From positions 1-45,553 of the forward strand of contig JAGWRX010000164.1 in NCBI GenBank assembly GCA_028876395.1: a DNA stretch of 45,553 bases, written 5' to 3'. The position numbers were made by a program, and so were the translations under genes. Numbering within the stretch: the first letter of the stretch is position 1; every line of letters begins with the position of its first letter. The notes beneath the pieces were generated by a model. The model was not told the origin of the DNA, ran no database searches, and was given only the letters and a program-made list of their open reading frames with translations. Source of the stretch: Acidobacteriota bacterium. Lineage in GTDB: Bacteria; Acidobacteriota; Terriglobia; Terriglobales; Acidobacteriaceae. Of the stretch, positions 43,169-45,553 are shown in pieces.

Positions 43169-44083
43169 GTGACAGACGTCCCAAATGAAGGTACTCATAC
43201 TGGCCCGCTGATCGAAGCTGCCGAAGTGGTCGACGTGTCTGACGCGGCCGAAAGCTCCAAATGGTATCGCCTGCGCAAGGACGGCACTGCGCTGGTGAAC
43301 TATCTTCTGGACAGCGAAGTACATACGTATGCTTTCAGCGTGGCCGCCAACGCGATTCTTTCCTTCATTCCCCTCATCGTCCTGCTCTATACGCTGGCCA
43401 TCTCAGTGTTTCGCTCGCGCACCATGGCTGATGTGGTCAGCGATTTTGTGCGTTACTTTCTGCCTTCCAATCAGGACTGGGTAGCGACCAATCTGGCGCT
43501 GGCGGCGGCGCACCAGGGTGTGCAGGTTCTGTCGCTGGTCATGATTCTCATCGCCTGCACGGGAGTCTTCCTGCCCCTTGAGGTGGCTTTGAATCAGGCC
43601 TGGGGCGTGGCCAGGAGCCGGAATTACCTGATGAATCAGGCCGTGGCCTTTGGACTGGCGCTGCTCATGCTGATTCTGGCCATGATCTGCGTCCTGCTCA
43701 GCGCATGGCAGCGCGATTTACTCACCTTCGTCTTCTTTCATCACACGGATAACTTCCTGTTTCGGGGGTTGAGTTACCTGTGGATGTCATTGACAACAGG
43801 TGTGGCGTCGATCCTCTTCTTTTTTTCCATCTACTGGCTCTTGCCCAACCGCAGAGTCGCCCCGCGCCAGGTGCTGCGGCCCGCCATCGTGACCGGCGTG
43901 ATCTGGCTGCTGAGCAAGAATCTCTATGTTATCGTGCTGCCGCACCTGGATCTGAAGGCCCTCTACGGACCGTTCTATGTGTCGGTTGGATTGCTGTTCT
44001 GGGCGTACGTTTCCGGCCTGATTCTCTTTGCTGGAGCACAATTCAGCGTGGCGCGCACCCGGGGCGAGCAGAACGCAGGGTAG
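43169..44083 (+). CDS. YihY/BrkB-family inner-membrane protein
   Basis: 304 residues starting at a GTG with AAAGAGAT upstream. After a polar N-terminus of about 50 residues come six hydrophobic helices. YAFSVAANAILSFIPLIVLLYTLAI, GVFLPLEVALNQAWGVAR and LYGPFYVSVGLLFWAYVSGLILFAGAQFS are typical of the YihY/BrkB (formerly 'RNase BN') family. Its molecular function is not established; despite the old name it is not an RNase. It stands alone, convergent with the propeller lipoprotein gene across 117 bases with no strong terminator. Confidence 0.88.
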   Translation: MTDVPNEGTHTGPLIEAAEVVDVSDAAESSKWYRLRKDGTALVNYLLDSEVHTYAFSVAANAILSFIPLIVLLYTLAISVFRSRTMADVVSDFVRYFLPSNQDWVATNLALAAAHQGVQVLSLVMILIACTGVFLPLEVALNQAWGVARSRNYLMNQAVAFGLALLMLILAMICVLLSAWQRDLLTFVFFHHTDNFLFRGLSYLWMSLTTGVASILFFFSIYWLLPNRRVAPRQVLRPAIVTGVIWLLSKNLYVIVLPHLDLKALYGPFYVSVGLLFWAYVSGLILFAGAQFSVARTRGEQNAG

Positions 44084-44200
44084 GTTCCTGCTTCGCTCGA
44101 CCTGGATGGGTGATTGCGTGTGGACTTTGCGGCCCGCCATGGGCCGGAATGCATGCGCTTCCCGCGCGGGTCCCATGCAACTTCGTTCAATCTCCGCGTG

Positions 44201-45397
44201 TTATTTCGGCACCTTGAATGCCTTGATCGCAATGGCATTCGGCCCGCGCCCCGCAGGAAGCATGGTGAAGAGCGAACGCGACGAGGTGCGCACCACGGCC
44301 ACGTCGTCCGAGCGGGCATCCACCACAAACAGCAGATGGCCGGCCGCGGAAAACGCCAGCGCCGAGGGTCCGTCGCCCACGTGAATGGAGCCCTCGCGCT
44401 TGCCGTCGTCGATGGCGTAGACCGTCACCTCCTGCGAGTGCAGGTTGCCCACGTAGAGCAGCGAGTTATCGGCGGAGACCAGGCCGCGCACCGGCCCGTC
44501 GCCCATCAGATAGGCTCCGCCCACATCGTTGGTGCCGGTGACCACCTCTGAGATGGTGTTCGAGAGGGAGTTCAGGACGAACAGTTCGCCGCCATCAGGC
44601 TTCAGGGCCAGTTGCACCGGCGCGCGGCCCACGTCGAGCAGGGATTCAACGCGGGCAGGCTGGGCCGGGTGAGCATCGGGCCGCGCCAGGGCGATGGACA
44701 TGACCTGGCGGCCGCCCGAGCAGGCGGCAAACGCCTTGGATGAGTCGGGCAGAATCACCACGTCGCTCGCGCCGGGACAGCCTTCGAACACGGCGCTCAC
44801 CGTCCGTGCGGCCGGGTCAATCAAACTGACCGAATTGCCTCTCCGATTGGCAACCACCAGCGTCTTGCCGTCAGGAGAGACGCGCAGCGCCGCCGGTTCC
44901 TCGCCGGCCCCGATGACCGCGATTTCGCGCCGCGCCTTGAGGTCGAGGACGGAGATGCTGTTTGAGCCCGAGTTGGCAACATAACCCAGGTCCCCCGCCG
45001 GTGGCAGAGCGAGCGCCACGGGCCGCCTGCGCACCGGAATGGCGGCAACCACGGAGTTGTTCTCTGCATTGATAACGGAAACCGAGCCCTGCCCGCCCGG
45101 CGCACCCGAGTTCACCGCATAGACCTCATTCCGGCTGGCGCTGGCCACCACGTCCACCGGATTCTGTCCCACAGGCAATTCACGGTCCAGGCGTAGGTTG
45201 ACAACGTCGTACACCGAGACGGTGCCGCTGCCGCCGTTGGATACGTACGCATATTCGCGATAGTTGGGCGGGTATTGGGGAAAGTCATGGGGGCGGCAGC
45301 CCGCGAGGGGCAAGCCGAGCAGGCAGGTGACAGAAAGGCGGCCCCAATAGCCGCCTCTCAAGCCTGCGAATCTGCGCTTAGCTGACTTTGCCGTCAT
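44201..45397 (-). CDS. YncE-like beta-propeller lipoprotein
   Basis: 398 residues. A hydrophobic segment ends in LPLAGC, a lipobox, so it is probably anchored in the outer or inner membrane on the periplasmic side. The body repeats a 40-45-residue blade pattern of the YncE/cytochrome d1 'YVTN' type: YAYVSNGGSGTVSVYDVVN, AVNSG, LGYVANSGSNSISVLDLK, LVVANRRGNSVSLIDPA and LYVGNLHSQEVTVYAID. Function is likely protein or ligand binding; no catalytic residues are seen. The ATG at 45397 overlaps the end of the upstream gene by 20 bases, so the two are coupled. Confidence 0.85.
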   Translation of the reverse strand: MTAKSAKRRFAGLRGGYWGRLSVTCLLGLPLAGCRPHDFPQYPPNYREYAYVSNGGSGTVSVYDVVNLRLDRELPVGQNPVDVVASASRNEVYAVNSGAPGGQGSVSVINAENNSVVAAIPVRRRPVALALPPAGDLGYVANSGSNSISVLDLKARREIAVIGAGEEPAALRVSPDGKTLVVANRRGNSVSLIDPAARTVSAVFEGCPGASDVVILPDSSKAFAACSGGRQVMSIALARPDAHPAQPARVESLLDVGRAPVQLALKPDGGELFVLNSLSNTISEVVTGTNDVGGAYLMGDGPVRGLVSADNSLLYVGNLHSQEVTVYAIDDGKREGSIHVGDGPSALAFSAAGHLLFVVDARSDDVAVVRTSSRSLFTMLPAGRGPNAIAIKAFKVPK

Positions 45398-45553
45398 GCG
45401 TATCCGCCACTGCGGTTTCAACGTGGATGCCGCGGGGCAGAGTGCGATGCACGACCGGGGCGATCTGCTCGATCTCATCCATCATCTCGGCAAACTGACT
45501 GGGGTAGATGGACTGCGGGCCATCGGAAAGCGCCTTCTCCGGCTGATGATGAA
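45378..45553 (-). CDS. C-terminal end of an unidentified gene running off the window
   Basis: The minus-strand frame gives 57 residues (QPEKALSDGPQSIYPSQF, AEMMDEIEQIAPVVHRTLP, then RGIHVETAVADTHDGKVS) to a TAA at 45378-45380. The composition is protein-like and the stop overlaps the propeller lipoprotein start, as for a gene in the same operon. I do not recognise the family from this tail. The start lies outside the window. Confidence 0.65.
   Translation of the reverse strand, partial: HHQPEKALSDGPQSIYPSQFAEMMDEIEQIAPVVHRTLPRGIHVETAVADTHDGKVS

Noticed and set aside
44126-44170. Short GC dyads (CGGCCC/GGGCCG and CCCGCGCGGG) between the yihY-like and propeller genes
   Set aside because: Arms are short and no T-run follows, so a terminator call is not supported.

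Overview
This is a GC-rich bacterial window carrying about 34 protein-coding genes, one initiator tRNA and several gene fragments. Several features point to the Acidobacteriota, probably Acidobacteriaceae: a winged-helix/beta-propeller membrane regulator, a LssY-type lectin/hydrolase protein, LiaF-like and DUF4097 membrane proteins behind an ECF sigma factor, and many plant-polysaccharide glycosidases. This placement is an inference from gene families, not from a marker gene.

Layout. (1) 1-3937: ECF sigma factor, zinc-finger anti-sigma factor and three membrane proteins form one tightly overlapping operon, probably for envelope stress, closed by a strong terminator. (2) 4086-7431: cytidylate-kinase-like protein, alanine racemase and a sodium:solute symporter. 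(3) 7538-8889: initiator tRNA followed by an integrase remnant and decayed fragments of a phosphopantetheinyl transferase and a carbamoyltransferase. This is a worn-out integration site. (4) 9057-11776: two coupled exported serine-hydrolase-like proteins, one with an EF-hand loop, one a lectin-LssY-hydrolase fusion. (5) 11910-14138: membrane-bound winged-helix/propeller regulator.

(6) 14474-22405 is the most interesting block. A sigma-54 enhancer-binding protein is followed by a perfect palindrome, a correctly spaced -24/-12 promoter and a 58-residue peptide with lysine at every fifth position. Converging on it is a translationally coupled three-gene operon: a three-GAF protein fused to a HlyD-like adaptor, a lipoprotein HlyD adaptor, and a PqqD-like/M50-protease/HlyD fusion. 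A STAS protein diverges from that operon. I propose a sigma-54-induced system that makes and exports or processes a small basic peptide. I know of no characterised system with this exact gene set.

(7) 22439-22936: remnants of a MacB-type permease and of an unidentified gene. (8) 23097-37298: carbohydrate catabolism. It holds a GH105/88 unsaturated uronyl hydrolase with kduI and kduD, a GH2 exo-glycosidase, a radical SAM sulfatase-maturase-like enzyme, GH29 fucosidase, GH78 rhamnosidase, a beta-propeller glycosidase and an LgoD-like dehydrogenase. Together they suggest breakdown of a uronate-, rhamnose- and fucose-containing polymer such as a pectin or a sulfated polysaccharide. (9) 37510-45553: housekeeping and mixed genes: pyruvate phosphate dikinase, a STAS protein, epoxyqueuosine reductase, a cold-shock protein behind a long palindrome, a YihY/BrkB membrane protein, and a YncE-like propeller lipoprotein coupled to a gene that runs off the window.
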